A DNA stretch of 26,936 nucleotides from CBDUQN01 sp965369375 (GTDB taxonomy: Bacteria > Krumholzibacteriota > Krumholzibacteriia > Krumholzibacteriales > Krumholzibacteriaceae), in contig CBDUQN010000041.1 of the NCBI GenBank assembly GCA_965369375.1, forward strand, positions 1-26,936, in the 5' to 3' direction. Position numbers and translations under genes: made by a program. Every line of letters starts with the position of its first letter. The stretch's first letter is position 1. Under the pieces are notes generated by a model. That model ran no database searches, was not told the origin of the DNA, and saw nothing but the letters and a program-made list of their open reading frames with translations. Positions 14,546 through 23,300 of the stretch are shown one piece after another.

Positions 14546-16307
14546 GCGAGAGGGACTCGTCGGACGGGATGAAGACGACGTTCGTCCATCTGGTGTACCC
14601 GGCTTTTCGGAGCTCGACCTTGTGCGAGCCCACCGGGACTTCTATCGGATTGGCCAGGGGAGTGGTTCCCTTGAAGACTCCGTCTATGTAGATCTGGGCT
14701 CCCGCTATTGTATTGAACTGCAACAGGCCGGATTCCTGCTGGAGAAGTATCCTTCTCCTGGAAAGCTCGCCCCGATGAATAAGCACCGTTTCGTGGTAAT
14801 TCTTGTAGCCTTCCTTGCGGCATGTTAATTCATGTCTTCCGGCTTTGATTTCCATCGTGCCGGTGCGGGACCCAAATGTGACGTGGTTGCCGTCGATCAT
14901 GATCTCGGCTTCTGGCTCGACCGAAATATCGAGAAAACCGGTTCTCACGGCAGGTTTCGCGGATTGTGCCGGTTCTTTCGTGCTCGTCGCGATTTCCACT
15001 GTCTGAGTGGGTTGACCGTCACCGGGAGGTGTCTGTACTTGAGGCTCATCGGCTGCATGTTCCCGCGGAATATCGAGCTTTAATGTATCCGCCGATGTCA
15101 GCAGCGATTCGAGGACCGCATTCGCCGCACCGCCGTCAGTCAGGGAATCGAACCCGTTGTTCTCATACACGGAGAGATCCGTTTGCAGCGGCTGCATACC
15201 CATACCGCTGCTCATCATTTCATCGGAGCCCGCCGCGCGCTCCTCGGTCGGCGCCGGCAGCGGATCGCGGGCACGGGTCGCCTTGAATTGCCGCTTGAGC
15301 GTCTCGAGCCTGTTCGGATCGAGGCTGAAGAAGATGACCGCGGTGATAAATATCGAAGCGGCGATCCCCAGGGGCAGATACCGTTTCCGTGTCGCTCGTT
15401 TCTTGGCGCCCTTCTTGGGCTTCGCCGACTCCGGCGTCCCCTCGCCGCTGATCAGCCGGCGGAGTTTGTCGCGCACAGCGAGGATCCTCTCCTGTCCGAG
15501 GTGCGCTTCTATGGCCCTCGCCATCTCCAGAGCAGTCCGGTACCGCTTGCCCGGCTCGTGGCTGAGGGCCTTCATGATAATCATCTCGGCGTCCTGATCT
15601 ATCTCCTTGCCGAGCTTCGACGGCGGGGGCGGAGTGGTTTTCAATATATTTTGTATCACGGCGGCGTAATTTTCGCCTTTGAACGGCTGTGTGCCCGTCA
15701 CCATTTCGTAGCAGATCGTTCCGAGAGAGAAGAGGTCGCTCCGGCCGTCGATATTGTCCCCGATAGTCTGCTCGGGTGACATGTAGAGCGGCGTACCGAG
15801 CAGCGTGTTTGCGACGGTCTGCTGTGTCTGGCTCTGGTGCAGTTTGGCAAGTCCGAAGTCGGTTATCTTGACCTGTCCCTCGTTCGTGATCATGATATTG
15901 GCGGGCTTGATGTCTCTGTGGACGATCCCATTCTGGTGCGCGTGATCGAGACCCATACAGATCTCATGGGCGATGAGCAGTGTCAATTCTTCGCCGAATG
16001 CGCCCCATTCACTCTGAACTTCCTTGAGACTCGAACCGCTTATGAATTCCATTACGATGTAGTAATTATCCTGGGAAGATCCGAAATCTATGATGCGCAC
16101 GATGTTCTCGTGATCGAGGCTCGCCGCGGATTTCGCCTCGAGCTCGAACCGCCGTGTGAAGTTCGGATCGGAAGTGAGGTGCGCGTGCAGTCGTTTGATT
16201 ACGACCGGCCTGTCGAGAGAGGTCTGGATCGCCTTGTACAGCACGGCCGTGCTGCCTGTGGCGAGGGTTTTGAGGATCTGATAGTTGCGCGTTTCCACTT
16301 CGTTCAT
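14520..16307 (-). CDS. Membrane-anchored Ser/Thr protein kinase with two C-terminal PEGA domains
   Basis: This is a 595-aa Hanks-type kinase. The catalytic domain (about 9-270) keeps the essential residues: a glycine loop in reduced form (ATGSTAVLYKA), VIK with K38, HRDIKPAN (D132), DFG (D150) and the GTPLYMSPEQ activation-segment end. A basic juxtamembrane stretch (about 290-312) precedes one transmembrane helix (about 313-332), so the kinase faces the cytoplasm. An Ala/Pro/Thr-rich linker leads to two PEGA repeats (about 455-525 and 528-595: FLDISVEPEAEIMIDG and GLLQFNTIAGAQIYIDG), extracytoplasmic surface-binding domains. Its ATG overlaps the phosphoesterase stop by 4 bp, and an FHA gene opens the operon, so kinase, phosphoprotein reader and phosphoesterase are made together. 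The 3' end overlaps the convergent glycosyltransferase gene by 26 bp. Confidence 0.93.
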   Translation of the reverse strand: MNEVETRNYQILKTLATGSTAVLYKAIQTSLDRPVVIKRLHAHLTSDPNFTRRFELEAKSAASLDHENIVRIIDFGSSQDNYYIVMEFISGSSLKEVQSEWGAFGEELTLLIAHEICMGLDHAHQNGIVHRDIKPANIMITNEGQVKITDFGLAKLHQSQTQQTVANTLLGTPLYMSPEQTIGDNIDGRSDLFSLGTICYEMVTGTQPFKGENYAAVIQNILKTTPPPPSKLGKEIDQDAEMIIMKALSHEPGKRYRTALEMARAIEAHLGQERILAVRDKLRRLISGEGTPESAKPKKGAKKRATRKRYLPLGIAASIFITAVIFFSLDPNRLETLKRQFKATRARDPLPAPTEERAAGSDEMMSSGMGMQPLQTDLSVYENNGFDSLTDGGAANAVLESLLTSADTLKLDIPREHAADEPQVQTPPGDGQPTQTVEIATSTKEPAQSAKPAVRTGFLDISVEPEAEIMIDGNHVTFGSRTGTMEIKAGRHELTCRKEGYKNYHETVLIHRGELSRRRILLQQESGLLQFNTIAGAQIYIDGVFKGTTPLANPIEVPVGSHKVELRKAGYTRWTNVVFIPSDESLSLNIRLVPR

Positions 16308-17032
16308 GTCGCTGTCGCTAGTCTCGAAGCCAGCACTTCGGGAAGCCCGACGGACCGGATCTTCTCCTGGGCCGAGGTTACATCGTACGGCACTCGTCTC
16401 AGCGAGATCTTCTGCTTCTTCGTATCGAGAAGGGCGAAGCTTGCCGCGGTGATACCATCGCGCGGCTGCCCGACGCTTCCCACATTGATGAGGTACCGGC
16501 TTTCAGGTTTTGTTGTTACGATGGTATCCCGAACGACCTTGCAGCCGTTGCTCTGTTCATAAGCGATAATGCCCGGCACGTGCGTATGCCCGATGAAAAT
16601 GAACTTTTCGATGAAATTCTTGAAAATTATTCTCGCCTGACTCACCGTATAGATATATTCCCAGGAGAGGGGCGAAATCGGTGTGGCATGCGTGAATATG
16701 CATCTGCTGTACCGCTTGATCGAGTCGTACCGTTCCAGCATCTCCCTGTGTGACGGTTCGATTTCCCGTTCCGTCCACGCTATCGATCTCTTGGCGGCTA
16801 GATTGAAATCACTGGTGTCTGTCAGACCGACGGTAGCGAGGTCGTGATTACCTCCGATGCGTATGTGAGCGAATTCCTCTACGGTGTCGATACATTCTCT
16901 GGGATTCGCGCCGTAGCCTACTACATCACCGAGACAGACAATTATGTCCGGGCGGAGCATATCGATTTCTTCGATTACCCGCTCGAGCGCATCAAGATTT
17001 CCGTGGATGTCAGAAAAGATCATGTAGCGCAT
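16304..17032 (-). CDS. Calcineurin-like metallophosphoesterase
   Basis: This 242-aa protein is a compact calcineurin-fold phosphoesterase, near the YfcE/DR1281-like cytoplasmic group. All dimetal motifs are present: D8 and H10 in SDIHGN, D36 in CLGDVVGYG, N62-H63-D64 in GGNHD, H115 in FTHATP, and H149/H151 in FIGHTHVPG. The substrate could be a phosphodiester or a phosphoprotein. The position between an FHA protein and a Ser/Thr kinase makes protein dephosphorylation or signal-nucleotide hydrolysis attractive, but that is inference. It starts 5 bp after the FHA gene and overlaps the kinase gene by 4 bp. There is no signal peptide. Confidence 0.92.
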   Translation of the reverse strand: MRYMIFSDIHGNLDALERVIEEIDMLRPDIIVCLGDVVGYGANPRECIDTVEEFAHIRIGGNHDLATVGLTDTSDFNLAAKRSIAWTEREIEPSHREMLERYDSIKRYSRCIFTHATPISPLSWEYIYTVSQARIIFKNFIEKFIFIGHTHVPGIIAYEQSNGCKVVRDTIVTTKPESRYLINVGSVGQPRDGITAASFALLDTKKQKISLRRVPYDVTSAQEKIRSVGLPEVLASRLATAT

Positions 17033-17037
17033 AATGG

Positions 17038-18384
17038 TTACCTTTTGAAGATGAACTCTTCCGATCCTATTGCGATGAGATCTTCTTCCTCGAGGACCTT
17101 TTCGTCTGTTTCCTCTCCATTGATTTTCACTTTTTTGTTCCCGCTCACCCGTTGAAGCACGTAATTATCTCCCTCCTGAGCGATCTCCACGCGCACACGC
17201 GGCGCAAAGAATCCTTTGAGCCGTATATCGGCGTCTTTCCCTTTTCCGATAATGGTGAGCGCTTTGGCGAGCTCATACTCCTCGTTGTTCGCTTGCCGAT
17301 AGAGCCGAGGGGTGTCTTTCCGGTTTGCGGGGAATCGTATATGCAAGTCCTCTTTCGTTGTGTCGGTGTGGTAGTTGGGGATGATCACCGTTTGATCCAT
17401 GTCCCCCGAGCAGTTGTCGGGATCCTGCGGGATCTGGAAAATGATTTCGTATTTGCCGATCGTGATTCGATCGTCGTCTTTGAGTAGCGCAGATTCGACG
17501 AGTTGCCCGTTCACGTGCGTGCCGTTCTTACTGCCGAGGTCTGTCAGCGTGTAGCCGTCCTTTGACTTGCTGATCGAGGCGTGCATTCTCGAGACACTCA
17601 GATTGTCGATCACGATATCGTTTTGCGCGAGGCGTCCTATCGTCACCGCCCTACCGGTGAAGGGGTATGTCTTCAGCGGACGGTTTTTGAGCTTGACGAC
17701 CAGCTTCGGCGGCTGGCAAAGATAAAACGAGGATACCGAGCCCTGGTAGTCGCTCGGGAAGGGGCGTGAATCCTCGGCGTGTGAAACAACGAGATCGGTA
17801 AAGAGATTTATGCTGAAGGAAGAATGCGCCGAGAGTGTGTACACCTTGACGAGGAAATCCTCACGGACATTCGCCTCGGGTGCCTGATCCTCACAGGGAC
17901 CGTGGTAGCATGCTGTCGCCTGGCCTCTCTGATATCTGAGCATGATCAGATTACCTGGCTGGAAAGCGGTCACGACTGCACTGGTTTTATCCCTTTCAGT
18001 GCGATCGAGAAGCTCATCGAAGTCGACGAGCGACGAGTCGATCTTGAGCTCCGGCTTCTTCTGAAGATAGACGAGGAGCGAGTGGTAGAGAACGAGGCTT
18101 GTGAAATAGACAACCACCTGGGGGAACTGGAGCTTCCGTAAGGAGTTGAAGAACTTCTTGAGCGTTATGCCCTGAAAATCTTTGCCGTTCCGTTCGGTGG
18201 CCCAGTACGGTTGGCCCTCGTTGATGAAGACAAAGAACTGCTTGTGATCGTTGAAGATCTCGAGAATGAGGGGATGCTTGTCGCTGACATTGATAAAATG
18301 CTTGAGCAGCGAATCAAACTCCTCGGTCTCGAAATCCCGCGGATTCAAGAGCACCTGATCGTATGGTATCTGCAGTCTCGACAT
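17038..18384 (-). CDS. FHA-domain protein (two FHA modules)
   Basis: This is a 448-aa cytoplasmic protein. The frame extends to an upstream ATG at 18471, but the extra 29 residues are poor and pass through the likely promoter, so ATG 18384 (MSRLQIPYDQ) is preferred. It has no evident Shine-Dalgarno. Residues about 1-235 have no recognised domain. A canonical FHA domain follows (about 245-305) with GRLAQNDIVID, SVSRMHASI and DLGSKNGTHVNG, so phosphothreonine-binding residues are retained. A second, degenerate FHA-like module (about 370-435: IGKGKDADIRLKGFFAPRVRVEI) lacks the SRxH serine. Being first in an operon with a phosphoesterase and a PEGA kinase, it is the likely phosphopeptide adaptor or substrate of that kinase. 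Confidence 0.88.
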   Translation of the reverse strand: MSRLQIPYDQVLLNPRDFETEEFDSLLKHFINVSDKHPLILEIFNDHKQFFVFINEGQPYWATERNGKDFQGITLKKFFNSLRKLQFPQVVVYFTSLVLYHSLLVYLQKKPELKIDSSLVDFDELLDRTERDKTSAVVTAFQPGNLIMLRYQRGQATACYHGPCEDQAPEANVREDFLVKVYTLSAHSSFSINLFTDLVVSHAEDSRPFPSDYQGSVSSFYLCQPPKLVVKLKNRPLKTYPFTGRAVTIGRLAQNDIVIDNLSVSRMHASISKSKDGYTLTDLGSKNGTHVNGQLVESALLKDDDRITIGKYEIIFQIPQDPDNCSGDMDQTVIIPNYHTDTTKEDLHIRFPANRKDTPRLYRQANNEEYELAKALTIIGKGKDADIRLKGFFAPRVRVEIAQEGDNYVLQRVSGNKKVKINGEETDEKVLEEEDLIAIGSEEFIFKR

Positions 18385-18428
18385 CGTATTATTGTATGCA
18401 AATCTATTATTATCCAATGCTTTAATTG

Positions 18429-18443
18429 GCAAAAAGGATGCCA
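18429..18443 (-). promoter_or_regulatory. Candidate sigma-54 promoter for the FHA-phosphoesterase-kinase operon
   Basis: On the minus strand this reads TGGCATCCTTTTTGC. It has the invariant GG-N10-GC, TGGCA of the -24 box and a perfect TTGC -12 box. Transcription would start near 18417, about 33 bases before the ATG. The same bases form an inverted repeat TTGGCA-N7-TGCCAA (18426-18444), so an ordinary operator is the main alternative. Confidence 0.45.
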
Positions 18444-18471
18444 AAGGGCCCCGGCTCCAGCTAATATACAA

Positions 18472-18870
18472 CTCGTTTACTCATAGGGCATTACGCGGCG
18501 CATTCGCTGCGGTTGTCAGAAGCCGGCCTGCAATAATCGCGATGTTGAGGAGATTTGCATCTCAAAGAACAACTCGAGCTCCATTTAGTTGTGTGAAATG
18601 GACTTAGGGTGTATATTCGGCTGGTGTGAGGTTCTCGATGCCGGCAGGACTCCGATGGGAGGGATGTCTTTGTTCATTACTCGGATAGAGCGGGTGAGGG
18701 ATTCCGGAGTCGCAGCGAAGGGGAGCATACCGAGTATGAACCGGAGGAAGGTCCAAAGGGCATTCACGCGCGAAGGGACAAAATATTATAGGGATTTCCG
18801 CGTGAAAAGGATTATGAACCCGCAGGGTCATCACGCGTTGAAGAAACTAAATAGGGCCATATAAACGAAT
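18472..18870. other. Unexplained intergenic region with one weak 91-codon reading frame
   Basis: About 400 bases lie here with no confident gene. One plus-strand frame runs from TTG 18589 (or ATG 18598) to 18864. The product would be Arg/Lys-rich with no recognised domain, and no Shine-Dalgarno precedes either start. The opposite strand also has a roughly 60-codon frame across the same bases (18585-18767). No tRNA fold is apparent. It may be decayed sequence or an RNA. Confidence 0.3.
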
Positions 18871-18900
18871 AGAGGGAGGTATGATGAATACGCTCCCTCT
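18871..18900 (-). terminator. Hairpin terminator after the TPR operon
   Basis: AGAGGGAG (18871-18878) and CTCCCTCT (18893-18900), extended inward by GTAT/ATAC, form a long stem about 34 bases past the stop of the coiled-coil TPR gene. On the minus strand it is followed by a T-rich ATTCGTTTATAT, consistent with a moderate intrinsic terminator. Confidence 0.55.
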
Positions 18901-18933
18901 CGTCGTCGCCCTGGTTGGTAACTCTCGTCAGGC

Positions 18934-20298
18934 TTAGTGCGTTTTGTCCGCTTCGGCGTGGAATTTCTTCAGATTCCGGTGCGCTTTCTCGTTCGCCGGG
19001 TCGATCTCCACTGCCTTGTTCCAGGCTTCAATGGCATCCTCGATCCGGTCCATCTTGTAATATGCGTTTCCGAGGTTCGTGTACGCGGAGCTGTTTTCCT
19101 TGCTCCGGCCGATCGCTTCGTTGTACATCTCGATCGCTTCCTGGTACGAACCGAGGCGGTAGAATACGTAACCGAGGTTGTTGTACGTCGCGGCGAGCTC
19201 GGGATTGAATTCGATCGCCTTCTTGAAGGCCTCCGTCGCCTTTTCCTCTTCGTTGATCTCGGTATAGGTCAGCCCGAGGTTGTTGTGCGCTTCGGTAAAT
19301 TCGGGATCGATCTTGAGCGCGTTCTCGAACATCTCGATCGCCTTTTCATAGTGCCCGTTGTGATACGCCATGACACCGGCGTTGTTCAGGGCGCGGGCTT
19401 CGGATGTCTGTCGCTTTTTCTCCTCGTTTTCCATTGATGTCTTCTGGTTTTCCACGAGTTTCATGACCTCGGAATGATTTTCCGAGAGCCCCTCGACGAG
19501 GGTCTTGCTCTGTTCGAGATTGCTGCCGAGCGTTTCGAGCTTCTTGTTGAGCGATTCTTTCCACTCGGATATTTCCAATTTGAATTGATCGAAGCTCAGC
19601 TGGTTTGAGTCGATCTTGTTTTCGATATTCTCGGTCGTTTCCGCCAGGGTGTCGGTCACACTCTCGACAATCACCTTGTTCTCGTCGATAGATTGCGAAA
19701 CGAGACCTCTCAGCTCCGTCCACTTCTTCTCGAAGTTTTCTATCAGAGAGGATTCGGCCTCCTCGCTCTTCTCAACGAGGCTTTTCAGTTCATCCCATTT
19801 CTTCTCGAAGTTTTCTATCAGTGAGGACTCGACCTCATCGTTCTTGTCTTTGAGCTCCTTGATCAACTCGAGCATATCGCCGTTGCTCTTCTGCAGGAAC
19901 TCCCACGATTTTTCCAGCTCTGCCTTTATCGATTGTATCTCCTCGCGCGGTTCATGCTCCTCTTTCCTGTCGCTGATGTTTTCGATCAGCGTCTCGAATC
20001 GGCAGGTGTTGCTTTCGTCGTTATGAAAGCGGCACAGCCGGCCGAGGCACTCCACATCTCCCCGGTATGACTTTCCGATGAAGCGAACGTTTTGCACGTT
20101 CGTCAGGATATCCTTTACATCTTCCTTGTTCGATGGGTCGACATTGGGATTGAGGAAGATTACATCTTGAAGATCATTGATATCATCATTCTCTTCTGCG
20201 GCATCTTCGAGATCCTGGCTGTCGGCCTCTCCTATGAGCAGGTCTTTCTCGTTTTCATTGAGTATCAACGCTTGAGTTACCAACGGGCAGATCTTCAT
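18934..20298 (-). CDS. Coiled-coil TPR protein with four-Cys N-terminal region
   Basis: This is a 454-aa, acidic, soluble protein. The N-terminal part (about 1-105) has exactly four well-spaced cysteines, C4, C84, C89 and C99 (MKICP, CLGRLCRFH, NTCRF), which could bind zinc or an iron-sulphur cluster. A long charged coiled coil follows (about 110-300) and contains a 25-residue tandem repeat, ESSLIENFEKKW-type, at about 156 and 181. Four canonical TPRs end the protein (about 305-445: ALNNAGVMAYHNGHYEKAIEMFENAL and similar). TPRs bind partner proteins; the function is unknown. AAAAGGAG sits 10 bases before the ATG, and the 1288-aa TPR gene ends 32 bp upstream, so the two should be cotranscribed and may form a complex. 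Confidence 0.88.
   Translation of the reverse strand: MKICPLVTQALILNENEKDLLIGEADSQDLEDAAEENDDINDLQDVIFLNPNVDPSNKEDVKDILTNVQNVRFIGKSYRGDVECLGRLCRFHNDESNTCRFETLIENISDRKEEHEPREEIQSIKAELEKSWEFLQKSNGDMLELIKELKDKNDEVESSLIENFEKKWDELKSLVEKSEEAESSLIENFEKKWTELRGLVSQSIDENKVIVESVTDTLAETTENIENKIDSNQLSFDQFKLEISEWKESLNKKLETLGSNLEQSKTLVEGLSENHSEVMKLVENQKTSMENEEKKRQTSEARALNNAGVMAYHNGHYEKAIEMFENALKIDPEFTEAHNNLGLTYTEINEEEKATEAFKKAIEFNPELAATYNNLGYVFYRLGSYQEAIEMYNEAIGRSKENSSAYTNLGNAYYKMDRIEDAIEAWNKAVEIDPANEKAHRNLKKFHAEADKTH
19721..19836 (-). repeat. Two imperfect 41-bp copies in the coiled-coil coding region
   Basis: Copies at 19721-19761 and 19796-19836 differ at four positions and are exactly 75 bp apart. They encode the repeated (E)SSLIENFEKKW segment. 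The 25-codon period keeps the frame and extends the coiled coil, so it is a recent in-frame duplication. Confidence 0.7.
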
Positions 20299-20330
20299 TG
20301 CTCTTTCACTCCTTTTGATTCGTACGTGAT

Positions 20331-23300
20331 CTAAATGCTTTCCCTCTTTTCAAGAATTGCTACGGTATCGCTACACTGTGATTCGACGTATTTAGTGTAA
20401 TTGAGTTCCGCGCGGCTGCGGCTGTCGCGGTATTCCCCATGAGAGGATAGAATTCTGGAAAATGCCGCTGTAGCCTTTCCATATTCTCCGAGCCGTTCGC
20501 TCGCGATTCCCTTCAGGTAAAGGATTTCAGCACCGTTTTCACCGTTAATGAGATCGTTGTGTTCGAGTGTTCCCAGTGCGGCAAGCGCCGTGGTCGGTCT
20601 TTCGAGATTCAGATAGACACGAGCGAGGAGTATCGAGAGTGTCGGATCGGGCAGGCTCGTCTTCGAGATGATCGCCAGCGCAGCTTCCGCCTTGTTTCGC
20701 TCCAGGGCCAACTCGATGAGACGCACCGCGTCATCGGTTCCGACGTATCCGCGGTGCACGGCCTCAGTGCCGGCCGAGATCTCGCGTTCGATCCACTCGT
20801 CGTACGCGTGCTCTATCCGTTTGAGAATTTTCTCTTTATCGTCTTTATCGTCCCGCTCGCCGAGAATTTCTTTGAAGAGACCTGAAGCCTTTTTTTCCTG
20901 TCCCGCTCTCTGGAGCGCCTCGCCGAGAGAGATCTTCAGATCAATGCCGGCTTCGTCATTCAAATGCTTGTAACCGCTGTTGACGAGGCGCTGCGCTTTC
21001 TCGAATTCATTTCCGCTGACGAGGAGATTGCAGCCGAATGAGTAAAATTCCTTCCGCTGCTCGTGATCGATCAGTTCATTCACTCTCTCGATCAATTCGC
21101 CCGAAGTTTCCGGGTCGCCGGACGGCATATCTTTCAGTAATGCGAAAGCCTTGTCGTTTTCGTTGCCGAATATCAGGCAGTCTATTTTGAGAAGCCTGCT
21201 TGAGCGCTCCAGGTTATCGGGCCACGATACTTCATCCAACTCGGCATGGATCTCTTCCCATCGATCCGTATCGAGATCGAAAGCCTGCCTGAGACGCTTC
21301 AGAGATTCGCCGTAGTCCTCGCCCTGGGCTTTGAAGTGCGCGTATGGTATGAGAAATCTGCTGCTCTTCTCGTGTACGGAAAGGAATTCGGCGGCTATCT
21401 CGCCGAGCTGTTCATCTTCGATCATGGAGTTCGAAAAGAGCCTGAGAACGGGCTCCAGAGATCCTTCGAAATCTTTCTTTCGGACACTGAATCGGGCGAG
21501 GAGCGTGTTCGCGCCGATGTGATCGGACTCCACTCCGAGCATTTCCTGCAAAATGACGACCGAGGGCTGAATCGCTTCCTCGTTTTTCTCGACAAGCTCC
21601 TCGAGGAGGGTAACGCCGTCGTCGAATCGGTTCTCCTGCGAGAGATTCCGCGCATAGAGGAGCGTGATTTCCTTGTTTTCGGGTGTGGTTTCACGCAAAC
21701 GCGACAGAACGTCACTGAGATCCGAAAGATGTTCTTTCGGTCTCTTCTGAGCCGCATTCAGGTGACTTAACGCCTCCTCGAACCGGCCGTCGAGCCATGT
21801 GATCTCTCCGAGTATTCCGGAGAGGAGCCAGGGCTTGACACTCGTCGGCTGGAAATTTTCGAGCTTGGCTTTGATCTTTGATTTGAATTCAGGGGATATG
21901 GCGATGCATTCCCGAAACGTGGCGACTCCTTCGATTTCTTTGCCGAGCCGCATGAGTGTTTCTCCGAGCAGGAGTCTCGCAACGGGATTCGACGGTTCCC
22001 GCGATATAACTGCTGCCAGTTCCTCTTCCACGGCCCTGAGATCCGCCCTTGGTGATGTGAGGGTGAGGGAGAGGTGCCGGAGTGTGTCTTGCGATTTTCC
22101 ATCCGCCGTTGCTATTTTGGCGGCATATATGTTCATTGCGGCTGCATTCTCTTGAGAGAGCATCGATAAGGCGCGATTCAGTATCTCCTTGGCGAGACTC
22201 AAATGATGCATGGCCAGGGCGGTGCTCAGCATTTCCTCCCAGATTTCTCTGTTGTCGGGCTCCTTTTCGATGAGCTTGTCGAATCGTTCCAGGACATCCT
22301 TGAGCTGGTTCGGATCGTTCTGAAGGGTCTTGCAGAGATAGTGAGCCGCTTCCACATGCATCTCTTCATCGAGATAGAGCTGGTAGAGAGCCAGTGAGAG
22401 TGTTGTATTGTCCGGGTATCGCTCGGCGGCACGCTCGTAAATCTCGAGCAGGTCGATTGCCAGGGCATTGTCCGCTATCAGGAGCTGGTCGAATTCGAAT
22501 ACCGCCCGTTCCACTTCACCACGCCACAGATGAGAGATCGCATGCAGAAAACGAAACGGCTTTGAAAGCGTTTCCTCCTTTGTCATCGCATCCGTGAGCT
22601 CCGCCACGAGCTGCCAGCAATCCCCATTTTCTTCCGTCAGCCGTTTGATCTCATCGGCGAGTTTCTCATGTTGATCAGGATTTTCACGATAGAACGCGAG
22701 AATGAGCGGCAGTGCTTCCGTAATGTTCCCTTCGCGCAGTCCCGCGCCTACAGCGGAAGACACGCTGTTGATGGAGAGCCCGCAGTGTTTCATCATCTCG
22801 CTCGTGAGCCGGTAGATATCCTCGACACCAACTACCTTTTCGTTTTCGAGACTCAGGAGGAGCTCCTCGGCGTATTCCCCGTTTCCGGCGAGAGAGTAGA
22901 GCTCCGTAAGAATAATTTTCAGCTCCGTGTTGTCATCGGGTAATTTGTTGAGTTTATCTTCGATGATTTCAATGAGACCGGGCAGTTGAGTCGCGTCGAT
23001 GTTTGACGCATACCGCGCCGAGTGTCCCGCTTTCCCGTAATCGTCCCTATCGAGATGCAAGCGGGTGAGAAATTTCTGCGCAGGTGCGGTCATCAAAACG
23101 ATTTCATTGCTTTCGAGCCATGATATGATTCTTGATTGGTTGTCCGCGTCTTCGCTGTAGAGGTTTTTGAGCGCTTCCACCGCTTTTTTTATGTGTTCGA
23201 GCCTGACCGCGACGTCGCAGTACAAAAAGGTCGCTTCGGCGTGCGCGAAAATCTCTTTCGGTAGGCCCGAGAGCCTCCTGAAAACGAGGTCGATCTTGCT

